In this document: positions 20,939-31,412 of the stretch, piece by piece
How the letters are laid out: the number at the start of each line of letters is the position of its first letter
Numbering within the stretch: position 1 is the stretch's first letter
NCBI RefSeq assembly: GCF_001906925.1
Contig: NZ_MRWQ01000011.1
Span: 1 to 54,535 of the forward strand
From: Domibacillus mangrovi
GTDB taxonomy: Bacteria; Bacillota; Bacilli; Bacillales; Domibacillaceae
Length of the DNA stretch: 54,535 nt
Direction of reading: 5' to 3'
The notes under the pieces: generated by a model
Database searches by the model: none
What the model was told of the DNA's origin: nothing
Seen by the model: only the letters and a program-made list of their open reading frames with translations
Made by a program: the position numbers and the translations under genes

Positions 20939-21223
20939 TTACGCTTCGAAAAGTTCGATTTCTTTGCTATCTTGCGTCAATGTTACGATTGCTTTGCGGC
21001 GTTTATTTGTATAGCCAGCATGACGTCCCATACGCTTGAATTTACCTTTGTAGTTCATAACGTTTACGTTTTTAACTTTAACGCCGAAGATCTCTTCAAT
21101 AGCAGTCTTCACTTGCGTTTTGTTGGCACGAACGTCCACATCAAAAGTGTATTTTTTTTCAGCCATTACAGCCATAGATTGTTCAGTAATAACGGGGCGC
21201 TTAATCACATCGCGTGAATCCAT
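20939..21223 (-). CDS. rplW: 50S ribosomal protein L23
   Basis: 94 residues: [43 protein letters not shown] and [14 protein letters not shown]. It lies at the tunnel exit and binds trigger factor and SRP. Its ATG overlaps the rplD stop (TAATG). Confidence 0.97.
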   Translation of the reverse strand: MDSRDVIKRPVITEQSMAVMAEKKYTFDVDVRANKTQVKTAIEEIFGVKVKNVNVMNYKGKFKRMGRHAGYTNKRRKAIVTLTQDSKEIELFEA

Positions 21224-21846
21224 TATGCAAGCACCTCCTCTACTTTTTCAACCGCTGCTTTTGTCATAATAAGTTTATCATGTCCAAGTAGGTCAAGGAT
21301 ATTGATACCTGCAGCTTCAACCACTGTCACACCAGGGATGTTGCGTGCAGACAATGCAACGAATTCATTTACTGTGTCTGTTACGATCAATGCTTTTGAG
21401 TCAACAGATAAGTTTTTCAAGACTGTCACAAACTCTTTTGTTTTTGGAGCGTCGAAAGACAATGTTTCCAAAACGAGGATGTTTTGCTCTTGTACTTTTG
21501 ATGACAAAGCCGATTTCAATGCAAGACGACGTACTTTCTTCGGTAGTTTGTAGCTGTAGCTGCGTGGATTAGGACCGAATACAATACCACCGCCACGCCA
21601 TTGCGGAGAACGAATAGAACCTTGACGTGCACGTCCAGTTCCTTTTTGTTTCCACGGTTTACGACCGCCGCCGCGAACTTCCGAGCGATTTTTAACTTTG
21701 TGATTACCTTGGCGTAACGACGCTCTTTGCATCACAACTGCTTCAAATACTACGTGTTCGTTTGGTTCGATTCCGAATACAGCGTCATTTAATTCGATGT
21801 CACCAACTTCAGAACCTGTTTGGTTTAATACTTTTACTTTAGCCAT
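21223..21846 (-). CDS. rplD: 50S ribosomal protein L4
   Basis: 207 residues: N-terminal globular part, the extended tunnel loop ([20 protein letters not shown]) and the C-terminal part. The loop is of normal sequence. In E. coli L4 also regulates the S10 operon; in Bacillus that specific mechanism is not established, though a leader hairpin exists here upstream of rpsJ. Confidence 0.97.
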   Translation of the reverse strand: MAKVKVLNQTGSEVGDIELNDAVFGIEPNEHVVFEAVVMQRASLRQGNHKVKNRSEVRGGGRKPWKQKGTGRARQGSIRSPQWRGGGIVFGPNPRSYSYKLPKKVRRLALKSALSSKVQEQNILVLETLSFDAPKTKEFVTVLKNLSVDSKALIVTDTVNEFVALSARNIPGVTVVEAAGINILDLLGHDKLIMTKAAVEKVEEVLA

Positions 21847-21876
21847 TCCTGTTTCCTCCTTTCCTAAAAAAGTTAA

Positions 21877-22509
21877 TTAGTTTGCTTTAACAGCAGTTTT
21901 AACTTGAATCAAAGCTTTTTTAGATCCTGGTACGTTTCCTTTTATAAGAAGAACGTTGCGCTCAGCATCCACTTTCACGATTTGCAGGTTTTGTACTGTT
22001 ACTTGCTCTCCACCCATACGACCTGGAAGAAGTTTGTTTTTAAATACACGGTTTGGCGCTACAGGTCCCATTGAACCTGGACGACGATGGTAACGCGAAC
22101 CATGGGACATAGGACCACGAGATTGGTTATGGCGCTTAATAGCACCCTGGAAGCCTTTCCCTTTAGAAATCCCTGTTACGTCGACGATATCGCCTTCTGC
22201 AAAAATATCAACTTTAACTTCTTGACCAATTTCAAGATCGTTGTTGATGTTACGGAACTCACGAATGAAGCGCTTAGGTGCGATGCCTTCTCCTGCTTTC
22301 TTCACGTGTCCAAGCAATGGTTTGTTAGCAAGCTTTTCACGCTTGTCTTCAAAGCCTAATTGAACCGCTGTGTAGCCGTCGCTTTCGACTGTTTTCTTTT
22401 GAAGGATAACGTTTGGTGCTGCTTCGATTACAGTTACCGGGATAAGGTCACCGTTTTCAGCGAACACTTGCGTCATGCCGATTTTTCTTCCTAAGATTCC
22501 TTTTGTCAT
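21877..22509 (-). CDS. rplC: 50S ribosomal protein L3
   Basis: 210 residues: [47 protein letters not shown] and [19 protein letters not shown]. The central finger reaches the peptidyl-transferase centre. Its sequence around the glutamine methylation region ([10 protein letters not shown]) is normal. Confidence 0.97.
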   Translation of the reverse strand: MTKGILGRKIGMTQVFAENGDLIPVTVIEAAPNVILQKKTVESDGYTAVQLGFEDKREKLANKPLLGHVKKAGEGIAPKRFIREFRNINNDLEIGQEVKVDIFAEGDIVDVTGISKGKGFQGAIKRHNQSRGPMSHGSRYHRRPGSMGPVAPNRVFKNKLLPGRMGGEQVTVQNLQIVKVDAERNVLLIKGNVPGSKKALIQVKTAVKAN

Positions 22510-22544
22510 GAGTTACACCTCCTGGTTAATTATTAGTTTATTTA

Positions 22545-22877
<333 letters not shown>

Positions 22878-22911
22878 TTAGCTAATAGACATACTCCGCG
22901 AAAATTTTTCC

Positions 22912-22950
22912 CTGACATCACCGCCATGGCAAAGCGGCCGGGTGTGTCAG
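22912..22950 (-). promoter_or_regulatory. S10 operon leader hairpin
   Basis: On the minus strand CTGACA pairs with TGTCAG. The stem continues inward through CACC/GGTG and GCC/GGC pairs with small bulges, and the loop is about TTTGCCAT. It lies about 60 nt upstream of rpsJ and has no U-run, so it is a leader structure rather than a terminator. Similar hairpins appear before rpsJ in Bacillus; a function in autoregulation is inference. Confidence 0.55.
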
Positions 22951-22990
22951 CAACCTTCCGCATCAACGCTGTCAAAAACCAACATTGATT

Positions 22991-23019
22991 ATTATACATC
23001 GTTTACAGATTGATTGCAA
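22991..23019 (-). promoter_or_regulatory. S10-spc-alpha operon promoter (sigma-A)
   Basis: TTGCAA (23014-23019), 17-base spacer, TATAAT (22991-22996) on the minus strand, preceded by an A9 run that may act as an UP element. Transcription would start near 22984, leaving about 130 nt before rpsJ. It lies directly after the tuf terminator and probably drives the whole run to rplQ. Confidence 0.9.
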
Positions 23020-23049
23020 CACATGATAGAATTTTTTTTTACAATCAAA

Positions 23050-23075
23050 AACAGTCCGGCCTAGACCGGACTGTT
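23050..23075 (-). terminator. Terminator after tuf
   Basis: AACAGTCCGG (23050-23059) pairs perfectly with CCGGACTGTT (23066-23075), followed on the minus strand by TTTTGATTG. It closes the str operon. Confidence 0.88.
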
Positions 23076-23085
23076 AGGTCAAAAC

Positions 23086-24273
23086 TTATTTTTCGATTGT
23101 TGCTACAACGCCAGCGCCTACAGTACGGCCGCCTTCACGAATTGAGAATTTAGTGCCTTCTTCAATCGCGATTGGAGCGATCAATTCTACAGACATTTCA
23201 ACGTTATCACCAGGCATAACCATTTCTACGCCTTCAGGAAGGTTACAGATACCAGTTACGTCCGTTGTACGGAAGTAGAACTGCGGGCGGTAGTTAGTGA
23301 AGAATGGAGTATGACGTCCACCCTCTTCTTTAGAAAGAACATAAACTTCCGCTTTGAAAGTTGTATGTGGTGTGATTGAACCTGGTTTAGCAAGTACTTG
23401 ACCACGTTGGATTTCTTCACGAGCTACACCGCGAAGAAGGGCGCCAATGTTGTCACCAGCTTCAGCATAATCAAGAAGCTTACGGAACATTTCAACACCT
23501 GTTACAGTTGTTGATTTTGGTTCTTCAGTCAAACCGATGATTTCGATTACGTCACCGACTTTAATTTGTCCGCGCTCAACGCGTCCAGTTGCTACTGTAC
23601 CACGGCCAGTGATTGAGAAAACATCCTCAACAGGCATCATGAAATCTTTATCAGTGTCGCGTGTTGGAGTTGGGATATACTCGTCAACTGCAGTCATAAG
23701 CTCATGGATTTTTTCTTCCCACTCAGCTTCGCCTTCAAGCGCTTTAAGTGCAGATCCTTTGATAACAGGGATATCATCGCCAGGGAAATCATATTCTGAA
23801 AGAAGATCACGAACTTCCATTTCAACTAGTTCAAGAAGCTCTTCATCATCTACCATGTCACATTTGTTCATGAATACAACAAGGTAAGGTACACCTACTT
23901 GACGTGAAAGAAGGATGTGCTCACGAGTTTGCGGCATTGGACCGTCAGCAGCTGATACAACAAGAATACCGCCGTCCATTTGCGCTGCACCAGTGATCAT
24001 GTTTTTAACATAGTCAGCATGTCCTGGGCAATCTACGTGTGCGTAGTGACGAGTTTCAGTTTGATACTCAACGTGTGATGTTGAAATTGTAATTCCACGC
24101 TCACGCTCTTCTGGAGCACCGTCAATTTGGTCATATCCGCGTGCTTCTGCACCGCCAGCTTTTGCAAGAACTGTTGTGATCGCAGCTGTTAAAGTTGTTT
24201 TACCATGGTCAACGTGTCCAATTGTACCGATGTTAACATGCGGTTTTGAACGGTCAAATTTTTCTTTTCCCAT
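23086..24273 (-). CDS. tuf: Elongation factor Tu
   Basis: 395 residues. GTPase motifs: GHVDHGKT (G1), RGITI (G2), DCPGH (G3), NKCD (G4), SAL (G5), then domains 2 and 3 (RTVGAGVV at the end). It delivers aminoacyl-tRNA to the ribosome. The open frame extends 40 codons upstream. ATG 24273, preceded by AAGGAGGA, gives [20 protein letters not shown], the normal start. Confidence 0.98.
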   Translation of the reverse strand: MGKEKFDRSKPHVNIGTIGHVDHGKTTLTAAITTVLAKAGGAEARGYDQIDGAPEERERGITISTSHVEYQTETRHYAHVDCPGHADYVKNMITGAAQMDGGILVVSAADGPMPQTREHILLSRQVGVPYLVVFMNKCDMVDDEELLELVEMEVRDLLSEYDFPGDDIPVIKGSALKALEGEAEWEEKIHELMTAVDEYIPTPTRDTDKDFMMPVEDVFSITGRGTVATGRVERGQIKVGDVIEIIGLTEEPKSTTVTGVEMFRKLLDYAEAGDNIGALLRGVAREEIQRGQVLAKPGSITPHTTFKAEVYVLSKEEGGRHTPFFTNYRPQFYFRTTDVTGICNLPEGVEMVMPGDNVEMSVELIAPIAIEEGTKFSIREGGRTVGAGVVATIEK

Positions 24274-24324
24274 TAGGAAGTCCTCCTTCAAAATATAGAA
24301 ATTAGTAGTTGTTTTATATAGTTC

Positions 24325-24401
24325 TTCTTCCGGAAAAGAAATCTTTTCTGGAAGAAGGAAAAGCTTACAATAGTATTTATACTTGATTCGCAAGTATAAA
24401 T
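24325..24401 (-). promoter_or_regulatory. Two strong hairpins in the fusA-tuf spacer
   Basis: The first hairpin has perfect arms ATTTATACTTG / CAAGTATAAAT (24375-24401). The second has TTCTTCC-GAAAAGA / TCTTTTC-GGAAGAA arms (24325-24356) with one mismatch. Neither is followed by a clear U-run on the minus strand. They occupy most of the 131-bp spacer and may serve RNA processing or stabilisation of tuf mRNA. No convincing promoter is visible in the spacer. Confidence 0.6.
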
Positions 24402-24404
24402 CAA

Positions 24405-26483
24405 TTATTGGCCTTTATTTTTTTTGATAATGTCTTCTTGCACACTCTTAGGCACTTCTTCATAATGATCGAATTGCATAGAGTAGTTACCGCGTCCTTG
24501 CGTGTTAGAACGAAGAGATGTTGCATAACCGAACATTTCAGCAAGCGGAACGAATGCTTTAACGACTTGTGCATTACCACGTGCTTCCATACCTTCTACG
24601 CGGCCACGACGTGATGTAACATCACCCATGATATCGCCAAGATATTCGTCTGGAATAACAACTTCAACTTTCATAAGCGGCTCAAGAATGACTGGGTTAC
24701 ATTTAGAAATCGCATTTTTAAGCGCCAATGACGCAGCAATTTTAAACGCCATCTCAGATGAATCGACATCATGGTAAGAACCATCAAAAAGACGGGCTTT
24801 AACATCGATTAACGGATAGCCGGCAAGAACACCATTTTTCATAGCGTCTTCAAGACCTGCTTGAACAGCTGGGACATACTCACGCGGTACAGAACCACCA
24901 ACAATGCCATTTTCAAATTCAAAGCCTGCTCCTTCTTCATTAGGAGAGAATTCGATCCAAACGTGTCCAAACTGTCCGCGTCCACCGGATTGACGAGCAA
25001 ATTTACCCTCAACCTGTGCGCTTGAACGGAATGTTTCACGGTAAGATACTTGTGGTGCACCAACATTTGCTTCTACCTTGAATTCACGGCGCATACGGTC
25101 AACGAGAATATCTAGGTGAAGCTCACCCATACCTGCGATAATAACTTCCCCAGTTTCCTGGTCCGTGTGTGCATGGAATGTTGGATCTTCTTCTTGAAGT
25201 TTTTGGAGTGCTGTCGTCATTTTATCCTGATCAGCCTTTGTTTTCGGCTCAACAGAAAGTGAAATAACTGGATCAGGGAACACCATAGATTCAAGAATAA
25301 CAAGATTTTTTTCTTCACAAAGCGTGTCGCCAGTCGTTGTATCTTTAAGACCAACGGCCGCAGCGATGTCGCCTGCGTATACTTGCGAAATCTCTTCACG
25401 GGAATTGGCATGCATTTGTAAGATACGTCCTACACGCTCACGCTTTCCTTTTGTTGAGTTTTGCACGTAAGAACCAGATTGAAGAACACCGGAATATACG
25501 CGGAAGAATGTTAATTTACCAACATAAGGGTCCGTCATAACTTTAAATGCAAGTGCCGAGAATGGCGCTTCATCACTTGATTCACGTTCCACTTCTTCGT
25601 CACTGTCTGGAAGTGTACCTTTAATTGCCGGTACATCCGTTGGTGCTGGAAGATAGTCGATAACAGCATCCAACATAAGTTGAACACCTTTATTTTTAAA
25701 CGCAGAACCAACCATAACAGGGAAGAATTCAACGTTGATAACACCCTTACGGATCGCAGCTTTGATTTCATCATTCGTCAACTCTTCGCCGCCAAGGTAT
25801 TTCTCCATTAAATCTTCATCAAGTTCCGCTACAGCTTCGATTAGCTTCTCACGGTACTCTTCTGCTTGATCTTGATAATCTGCTGGGATATCAGTGACTT
25901 CGATGTCAGTTCCGAGGTCATTGCCATATATTGTTGCTTTCATTTCAATCAAATCAATAATGCCGGAGAACTCATCTTCAGCACCGATTGGAAGTTGAAT
26001 TGGGTGTGCATTCGCCATGAGACGATCATGGATTGTACCGACTGAGTAAAGAAAGTCTGCACCCATTTTGTCCATTTTATTGACGAATACAACACGTGGA
26101 ACACCGTAAGTCGTCGCTTGACGCCATACTGTTTCCGTTTGTGGCTCAACGCCGGATTGAGCATCGAGAACCGTTACGGCACCATCAAGTACACGTAAAG
26201 AACGTTCAACTTCAACAGTGAAGTCTACGTGTCCCGGTGTATCGATGATGTTAACCCGATGATCTTTCCAAGAAGCAGTTGTGGCAGCAGACGTGATTGT
26301 AATACCACGCTCCTGTTCCTGCTCCATCCAGTCCATTTGAGAAGCACCTTCATGCGTTTCACCAATCTTATGGATGCGGCCTGTATAATACAGGATACGC
26401 TCAGTCGTTGTTGTTTTACCAGCATCGATATGAGCCATGATTCCAATGTTACGAGTTTTGTCTAAGGAGAACTCTCTTGCCAT
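24405..26483 (-). CDS. fusA: Elongation factor G
   Basis: 692 residues: [19 protein letters not shown] (G1), [11 protein letters not shown] (G2), DTPGHVDFT (G3), [10 protein letters not shown] (G4), then domains II-V ending in [12 protein letters not shown]. It drives translocation and, with RRF, ribosome recycling. It has the B. subtilis length and the usual position in rpsL-rpsG-fusA-tuf. Nothing points to a fusidic-acid-resistance paralogue. Confidence 0.98.
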   Translation of the reverse strand: MAREFSLDKTRNIGIMAHIDAGKTTTTERILYYTGRIHKIGETHEGASQMDWMEQEQERGITITSAATTASWKDHRVNIIDTPGHVDFTVEVERSLRVLDGAVTVLDAQSGVEPQTETVWRQATTYGVPRVVFVNKMDKMGADFLYSVGTIHDRLMANAHPIQLPIGAEDEFSGIIDLIEMKATIYGNDLGTDIEVTDIPADYQDQAEEYREKLIEAVAELDEDLMEKYLGGEELTNDEIKAAIRKGVINVEFFPVMVGSAFKNKGVQLMLDAVIDYLPAPTDVPAIKGTLPDSDEEVERESSDEAPFSALAFKVMTDPYVGKLTFFRVYSGVLQSGSYVQNSTKGKRERVGRILQMHANSREEISQVYAGDIAAAVGLKDTTTGDTLCEEKNLVILESMVFPDPVISLSVEPKTKADQDKMTTALQKLQEEDPTFHAHTDQETGEVIIAGMGELHLDILVDRMRREFKVEANVGAPQVSYRETFRSSAQVEGKFARQSGGRGQFGHVWIEFSPNEEGAGFEFENGIVGGSVPREYVPAVQAGLEDAMKNGVLAGYPLIDVKARLFDGSYHDVDSSEMAFKIAASLALKNAISKCNPVILEPLMKVEVVIPDEYLGDIMGDVTSRRGRVEGMEARGNAQVVKAFVPLAEMFGYATSLRSNTQGRGNYSMQFDHYEEVPKSVQEDIIKKNKGQ

Positions 26484-26531
26484 CTATGTCTTTCTCCTTC
26501 CTGGATTAGGTTAAAGTTTAATTTAATTATT

Positions 26532-27002
26532 TTACCAGCGGTAGTGAGCAAATGCTTTATTTGCTTCCGCCATTTTGTGCGTATCTTCGCGTTTTTTAAC
26601 AGAAGCACCAGTGTTGTTTGCTGCGTCCATAATTTCCGCTGCAAGGCGTTCTTCCATTGTTTTTTCACCGCGAAGACGAGCATAATTCACTAACCAACGG
26701 AGTCCTAAAGTTGTACGACGGTCTGGGCGAACTTCAATTGGTACTTGATAGTTAGCTCCACCAACACGGCGTGCTTTCACCTCTAGTACTGGCATGATGT
26801 TTTTCATTGCCTGGTCAAATACTTCCATTGGATCATTACCCGTGCGTTCACGGATTGTGTCAAAAGCGGCGTAAAGAATCGCTTGTGACTTCCCTCTTTT
26901 ACCGTCAACCATCATTTTATTGATGAGACGAGAAACGAGTTTTGAGTTGTAAAGCGGATCGGCCAATACGTCTCTTTTTGCTACAGGGCCTTTACGTGGC
27001 AT
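26532..27002 (-). CDS. rpsG: 30S ribosomal protein S7
   Basis: 156 residues: [51 protein letters not shown] and [20 protein letters not shown]. It nucleates the head of the small subunit. The spacing from rpsL is 42 bp. Confidence 0.97.
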   Translation of the reverse strand: MPRKGPVAKRDVLADPLYNSKLVSRLINKMMVDGKRGKSQAILYAAFDTIRERTGNDPMEVFDQAMKNIMPVLEVKARRVGGANYQVPIEVRPDRRTTLGLRWLVNYARLRGEKTMEERLAAEIMDAANNTGASVKKREDTHKMAEANKAFAHYRW

Positions 27003-27044
27003 ATTTTTTCCTCCTTTCGGAAAATAAGTTACAAGTAAGTTACA

Positions 27045-27467
27045 TTAATTTTTTGGAGCTTTAGGACGTTTTGTACCGTATTTAGAACGGCCTTGGCGAC
27101 GAGTTTCAACACCGGCTGTATCAAGCGCACCACGAACGATGTGATAACGAACACCCGGTAAATCTTTTACACGTCCGCCGCGAATAAGAACAACACTATG
27201 CTCTTGAAGGTTATGGCCAATACCAGGGATATAAGCTGTTACTTCAATACCATTGCTCAAACGCACACGTGCATATTTACGAAGCGCTGAGTTCGGTTTT
27301 TTCGGCGTCATAGTACCAACACGAGTACATACACCGCGTTTTTGCGGAGAAAGTACATCGGTTTGAGCTTTCTTAAAGCTGTTAAATCCTTTATTAAGCG
27401 CCGGAGACTTCGATTTAGTGATCTTTGATTTACGAGGCTTACGTACTAACTGATTAATAGTAGGCAT
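27045..27467 (-). CDS. rpsL: 30S ribosomal protein S12
   Basis: 140 residues: [52 protein letters not shown]. The lysines of the KKPNS and RVKDLPG blocks, where streptomycin resistance arises, are wild type. It is the first gene of the str operon with its own promoter 170 bp upstream. The L7Ae-like gene rplGB (ybxF) that precedes it in B. subtilis is missing. Confidence 0.97.
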   Translation of the reverse strand: MPTINQLVRKPRKSKITKSKSPALNKGFNSFKKAQTDVLSPQKRGVCTRVGTMTPKKPNSALRKYARVRLSNGIEVTAYIPGIGHNLQEHSVVLIRGGRVKDLPGVRYHIVRGALDTAGVETRRQGRSKYGTKRPKAPKN

Positions 27468-27640
27468 GTAAAAATCCTCCCTTCCTTTTTTCTAAGCCCA
27501 CACTTCCAGGTGGCTCATTTTTGGGTAAAAACAAAGTTCTTGCAGCAAACTGCAAAAACATCATTTGCAAATAGTGGCAACGATTGTTTTATTCCTATCT
27601 CCAGACTAATTTAGTGTGGTCTTATAGGAACACCTTGATC

Positions 27641-27669
27641 ATATTAACACTTTCACTTTTTAGTGTCAA
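27641..27669 (-). promoter_or_regulatory. str operon promoter (sigma-A)
   Basis: TTGACA (27664-27669), 17-base spacer, TAATAT (27641-27646) on the minus strand, directly after the rpoC terminator. The predicted leader is about 165 nt and includes a small TGCAG/CTGCA hairpin near 27541-27554. The remainder of this 260-bp spacer holds no gene. Confidence 0.88.
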
Positions 27670-27690
27670 CTGTCTCAAACAAAAAATTTT

Positions 27691-27718
27691 ATCGGTGTCT
27701 GCGTGCGCAGACACCGAT
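27691..27718 (-). terminator. Terminator after rpoC
   Basis: ATCGGTGTCTGC and GCAGACACCGAT form a perfect 12-bp stem with a four-base loop, followed on the minus strand by AAAATTTTTTG. It separates rpoBC from the str operon promoter just beyond it. Confidence 0.9.
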
Positions 27719-27728
27719 AAACACTTCT

Positions 27729-30700
27729 TTATTCTGCTGGAACTGATTCTACTTTTTTCATATTTGCTTCAGTTAGGCGATAACGCTGCATGCCTGTACC
27801 CGCTGGAATGAGTTTTCCGATAATGACGTTTTCCTTCAAGCCAAGTAATTCGTCGCGCTTTCCTTTGATCGCTGCATCCGTTAGGACACGTGTTGTCTCC
27901 TGGAATGAAGCAGCTGATAGGAATGAATCTGTTTCAAGAGATGCTTTCGTAATACCGAGTAAAATCGGACGGCCCGTTGCCGGTATACCGCCTTCAAGAA
28001 GTGCTTTCTCGTTCGCATCGCGGAACTGATGAATTTCAAGCAGACTACCTGGAAGCACATCTGTATCGCCCGCTTCAAGTACTCGTACTTTGCGAAGCAT
28101 TTGACGTACCATTACTTCTATGTGCTTATCGCCGATTTCAACACCCTGCATCCGATATACTTTTTGCACTTCACGCAGCAAGTATTCCTGAACAGATGTG
28201 ACATCTTTAATTTTCAAGTATTCTTTCGGATCAATAGAACCTTCTGTTAGCTCTTGACCGCGAATAATTGAATCATTTACCGCTACTTTTAAACGCGCTG
28301 TATATGGAGCCGTGTATGTGCGTGTTTCCACATCACCTTGCACGACGATTTCTTGTTGACGGTCTTTGCCTTCGTTAAGCGCAGTAACCGTACCATTAAT
28401 TTCAGAAATAATCGCTTGCCCTTTCGGGTTACGCGCTTCGAAAATCTCTTGAATACGAGGAAGACCTTGTGTGATATCGTCTCCTGCTACACCGCCCGTA
28501 TGGAATGTACGCATCGTAAGCTGTGTACCTGGCTCACCAATCGACTGAGCAGCAATAATACCAACTGCTTCGCCCACTTCGACTTCCTGCCCTGTTGCCA
28601 AGTTACGTCCGTAACATTTTTTACATACACCGTGGCGTGTGTTACATGTGAAAGCGGAACGAATCCAAACTTTTTCAACATCTGCCTCCACAATGACTTT
28701 CGCTAAATCTTCATCGATTTGCTCATTATCACGAACAAGCACTTTACCCGTCTCCGGATGTTTAACAGCTTTACGAGCATAACGTCCGACAAGACGTTCT
28801 TCAAGCGCTTCAATCACTTCTGTCCCATCTTTAATTGAGCTTATTTCAAGACCACGGTCTGTCCCACAGTCTTCTTCGCGAACAATAACATCCTGTGCCA
28901 CATCAACAAGTCGACGTGTCAAATATCCAGAATCGGCTGTTTTCAGCGCAGTATCAGCAAGACCTTTACGTGCACCATGCGTTGAAATAAAGTATTCAAG
29001 TACTGTCAAGCCTTCACGGAATGACGATTTGATCGGAAGTTCGATAATACGACCAGCCGGATTGGCCATAAGTCCGCGCATACCAGCTAGCTGTGTAAAG
29101 TTAGATGCATTACCACGAGCACCAGAATCACTCATCATGAAGATTGGATTGCGAATATCTAGAGAGGCCATCAGTTTACCTTGGATAACATCTTTCGCTG
29201 CACTCCAGATCGAAATAACACGATCATAACGTTCTTCCTCGGTAATTAAGCCGCGGCGGAACTGCTTCATGACGTTATCAACTTTCGCCTGTGCTTCATG
29301 CAAAATCCCTTCTTTTTCACCTAAAACAACAATGTCCGCAACCCCTACTGTAATACCCGCTTTTGTCGAGTGTTTAAAACCAAGGTCTTTCATCCGGTCA
29401 AGCATTTTCGATGTTTCAGTGATTTTGAAACGTTTGAACACTTCAGCAATGATATTACCCAAAATACCCTTTTTAAACGGCGGAACAATCTCTTGTTCAG
29501 CAATATGCTCCGGTACATTCACACCTGCAGCAATGAAATATTTTTCGGGTGTTTTCACTTCAAGGTTGCTGTTTGTCGGTTCGTTAATGTATGGGAATGT
29601 GTCCGGCAAAATCTCGTTGAAGATTAATTTCCCAACAGTTGTAACAAGAAGTTGTTTATTTTGTTCTTCTGTAAATGTTTGATTTTCAAGTGATGACGCT
29701 GCTACAGCTACACGCGTATGAAGATGAACATAGCCATTTTGATAAGCTAAGATCGCTTCATTCGTATCTTTGAAAATAGCTCCTTCACCAACTGCCCCCT
29801 TCCGCTCAAGCGTTAGGTAGTAGTTGCCGAGTACCATGTCCTGAGACGGTGTAACAACTGGCTTCCCATCTTTCGGGTTTAAGATGTTCTGTGCCGCAAG
29901 CATAAGCATACGTGCTTCTGCCTGTGCTTCAGCAGACAGCGGAACATGAACAGCCATTTGGTCACCATCGAAGTCAGCATTGTAAGCTGTACAAACGAGC
30001 GGATGAAGACGAATTGCACGACCTTCAACAAGTGTCGGTTCAAATGCTTGAATGCCAAGGCGGTGAAGAGTTGGCGCACGATTTAAAAGTACTGGATGTT
30101 CTCTAATGACTTCTTCAAGTACATCCCATACGTCTGATTGAACGCGTTCAATTTTACGCTTTGCACTCTTAATGTTATGCGCAAGACCTCTTTCAACGAG
30201 TTCTTTCATTACAAATGGTTTAAACAATTCAAGTGCCATTTCTTTCGGAAGTCCGCACTGATACATTTTTAAATTTGGCCCAACAACGATAACAGAACGT
30301 CCTGAATAGTCAACTCGTTTGCCGAGTAAGTTTTGACGGAAACGGCCTTGCTTCCCTTTCAGCATATGAGAAAGAGATTTCAAAGGACGGTTACCCGGCC
30401 CTGTGACAGGGCGTCCACGACGTCCGTTATCAATCAGCGCATCAACTGCTTCCTGAAGCATACGCTTTTCATTTTGAACGATAATGCTTGGCGCACCTAA
30501 GTCTAATAGACGCTTCAAACGGTTATTCCGGTTGATAACGCGACGATACAAATCATTCAAATCAGATGTCGCGAAACGGCCACCATCAAGTTGTACCATT
30601 GGGCGAAGTTCCGGTGGGATAACCGGTAGAACATCAAGTATCATCCAATCCGGTTTATTGCCAGAATGGCGAAATGCTTCAATCACTTCAAGACGCTTAA

Positions 30701-31319
30701 TCGCACGTGTACGACGCTGTCCTTGTGCCGATTTCAACTCTTCCTTCAACTGTTCTGTTTCTTTATCGAGATCGATATCTTGCAGAAGCTTTTTAATAGC
30801 TTCCGCACCCATAGATGCTTGGAACTTTTTCCCGTATTTTTCACGATATGCCCGGTACTCTTTTTCAGAAAGCAACTGCTTCTTTTCAAGAGCTGTATCA
30901 CCTGACTCTGTTACAACATACGAAGCAAAATAAATAATTTCTTCAAGCGCACGCGGCGACATGTCAAGAACAAGACCCATACGGCTTGGAATTCCTTTAA
31001 AGTACCAAATATGTGAAACTGGCGCTGCAAGCTCAATATGACCCATTCGTTCACGGCGCACTTTCGCTTTTGTTACTTCTACGCCACATCGGTCACAGAC
31101 AACACCTTTATAACGAACACGCTTGTATTTACCGCAGTGACATTCCCAGTCTTTTGTAGGACCAAAAATCCGTTCACAAAATAAGCCGTCTTTTTCTGGT
31201 TTTAGCGTACGGTAGTTAATTGTTTCTGGTTTTTTTACTTCCCCATAAGACCATGAACGAATCTTATCCGGTGAAGCAAGACCAATTTTCATATACTCGA
31301 AATTATTGACATCCAGCAA
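27729..31319 (-). CDS. rpoC: RNA polymerase beta' subunit
   Basis: 1196 residues. The N-terminal zinc site CHCGKY...CDRCG (about residues 60-80), the catalytic [12 protein letters not shown] with three magnesium-binding aspartates, and the second zinc set (C in [17 protein letters not shown]) are all intact. The start is TTG 31319 with GGGAGG 8 bases upstream, as in B. subtilis. It lacks the large insertions of proteobacterial beta'. Gap to rpoB: 93 bp, with a strong hairpin. Confidence 0.98.
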   Translation of the reverse strand: MLDVNNFEYMKIGLASPDKIRSWSYGEVKKPETINYRTLKPEKDGLFCERIFGPTKDWECHCGKYKRVRYKGVVCDRCGVEVTKAKVRRERMGHIELAAPVSHIWYFKGIPSRMGLVLDMSPRALEEIIYFASYVVTESGDTALEKKQLLSEKEYRAYREKYGKKFQASMGAEAIKKLLQDIDLDKETEQLKEELKSAQGQRRTRAIKRLEVIEAFRHSGNKPDWMILDVLPVIPPELRPMVQLDGGRFATSDLNDLYRRVINRNNRLKRLLDLGAPSIIVQNEKRMLQEAVDALIDNGRRGRPVTGPGNRPLKSLSHMLKGKQGRFRQNLLGKRVDYSGRSVIVVGPNLKMYQCGLPKEMALELFKPFVMKELVERGLAHNIKSAKRKIERVQSDVWDVLEEVIREHPVLLNRAPTLHRLGIQAFEPTLVEGRAIRLHPLVCTAYNADFDGDQMAVHVPLSAEAQAEARMLMLAAQNILNPKDGKPVVTPSQDMVLGNYYLTLERKGAVGEGAIFKDTNEAILAYQNGYVHLHTRVAVAASSLENQTFTEEQNKQLLVTTVGKLIFNEILPDTFPYINEPTNSNLEVKTPEKYFIAAGVNVPEHIAEQEIVPPFKKGILGNIIAEVFKRFKITETSKMLDRMKDLGFKHSTKAGITVGVADIVVLGEKEGILHEAQAKVDNVMKQFRRGLITEEERYDRVISIWSAAKDVIQGKLMASLDIRNPIFMMSDSGARGNASNFTQLAGMRGLMANPAGRIIELPIKSSFREGLTVLEYFISTHGARKGLADTALKTADSGYLTRRLVDVAQDVIVREEDCGTDRGLEISSIKDGTEVIEALEERLVGRYARKAVKHPETGKVLVRDNEQIDEDLAKVIVEADVEKVWIRSAFTCNTRHGVCKKCYGRNLATGQEVEVGEAVGIIAAQSIGEPGTQLTMRTFHTGGVAGDDITQGLPRIQEIFEARNPKGQAIISEINGTVTALNEGKDRQQEIVVQGDVETRTYTAPYTARLKVAVNDSIIRGQELTEGSIDPKEYLKIKDVTSVQEYLLREVQKVYRMQGVEIGDKHIEVMVRQMLRKVRVLEAGDTDVLPGSLLEIHQFRDANEKALLEGGIPATGRPILLGITKASLETDSFLSAASFQETTRVLTDAAIKGKRDELLGLKENVIIGKLIPAGTGMQRYRLTEANMKKVESVPAE

Positions 31320-31360
31320 GGGGTCTACCTCCCTTTTCTATTACCCATTTTCCTTGAAAG

Positions 31361-31397
31361 TGCCCAAAAAGCGCTGAAAAAGAGCGCTTTTTGGGCA
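31361..31397 (-). other. Hairpin between rpoB and rpoC
   Basis: GCCCAAAAAGCGCT and AGCGCTTTTTGGGC form a perfect 14-bp stem around a seven-base loop in the short rpoB-rpoC spacer. The inner part alone (AGCGCT/AGCGCT followed by TTTTT) looks like an intrinsic terminator, and the outer part then uses that U-run in pairing. It could be a partial attenuator or a processing site. Confidence 0.6.
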
Positions 31398-31412
31398 AAA
31401 TTATAAAACAAG

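Noticed and set aside
24274-24393. Forty-codon N-terminal extension of EF-Tu
   Set aside because: EF-Tu has a fixed N-terminus beginning [16 protein letters not shown]; the extension is the hairpin-rich spacer and has no ribosome site.
27180-27420. Possible streptomycin-resistance changes in rpsL
   Set aside because: KKPNS and RVKDLPG are wild type.
30484-30933. 149-residue plus-strand open frame opposite rpoC
   Set aside because: It is an antisense frame over highly conserved rpoC codons with no ribosome site, promoter or recognisable domain.
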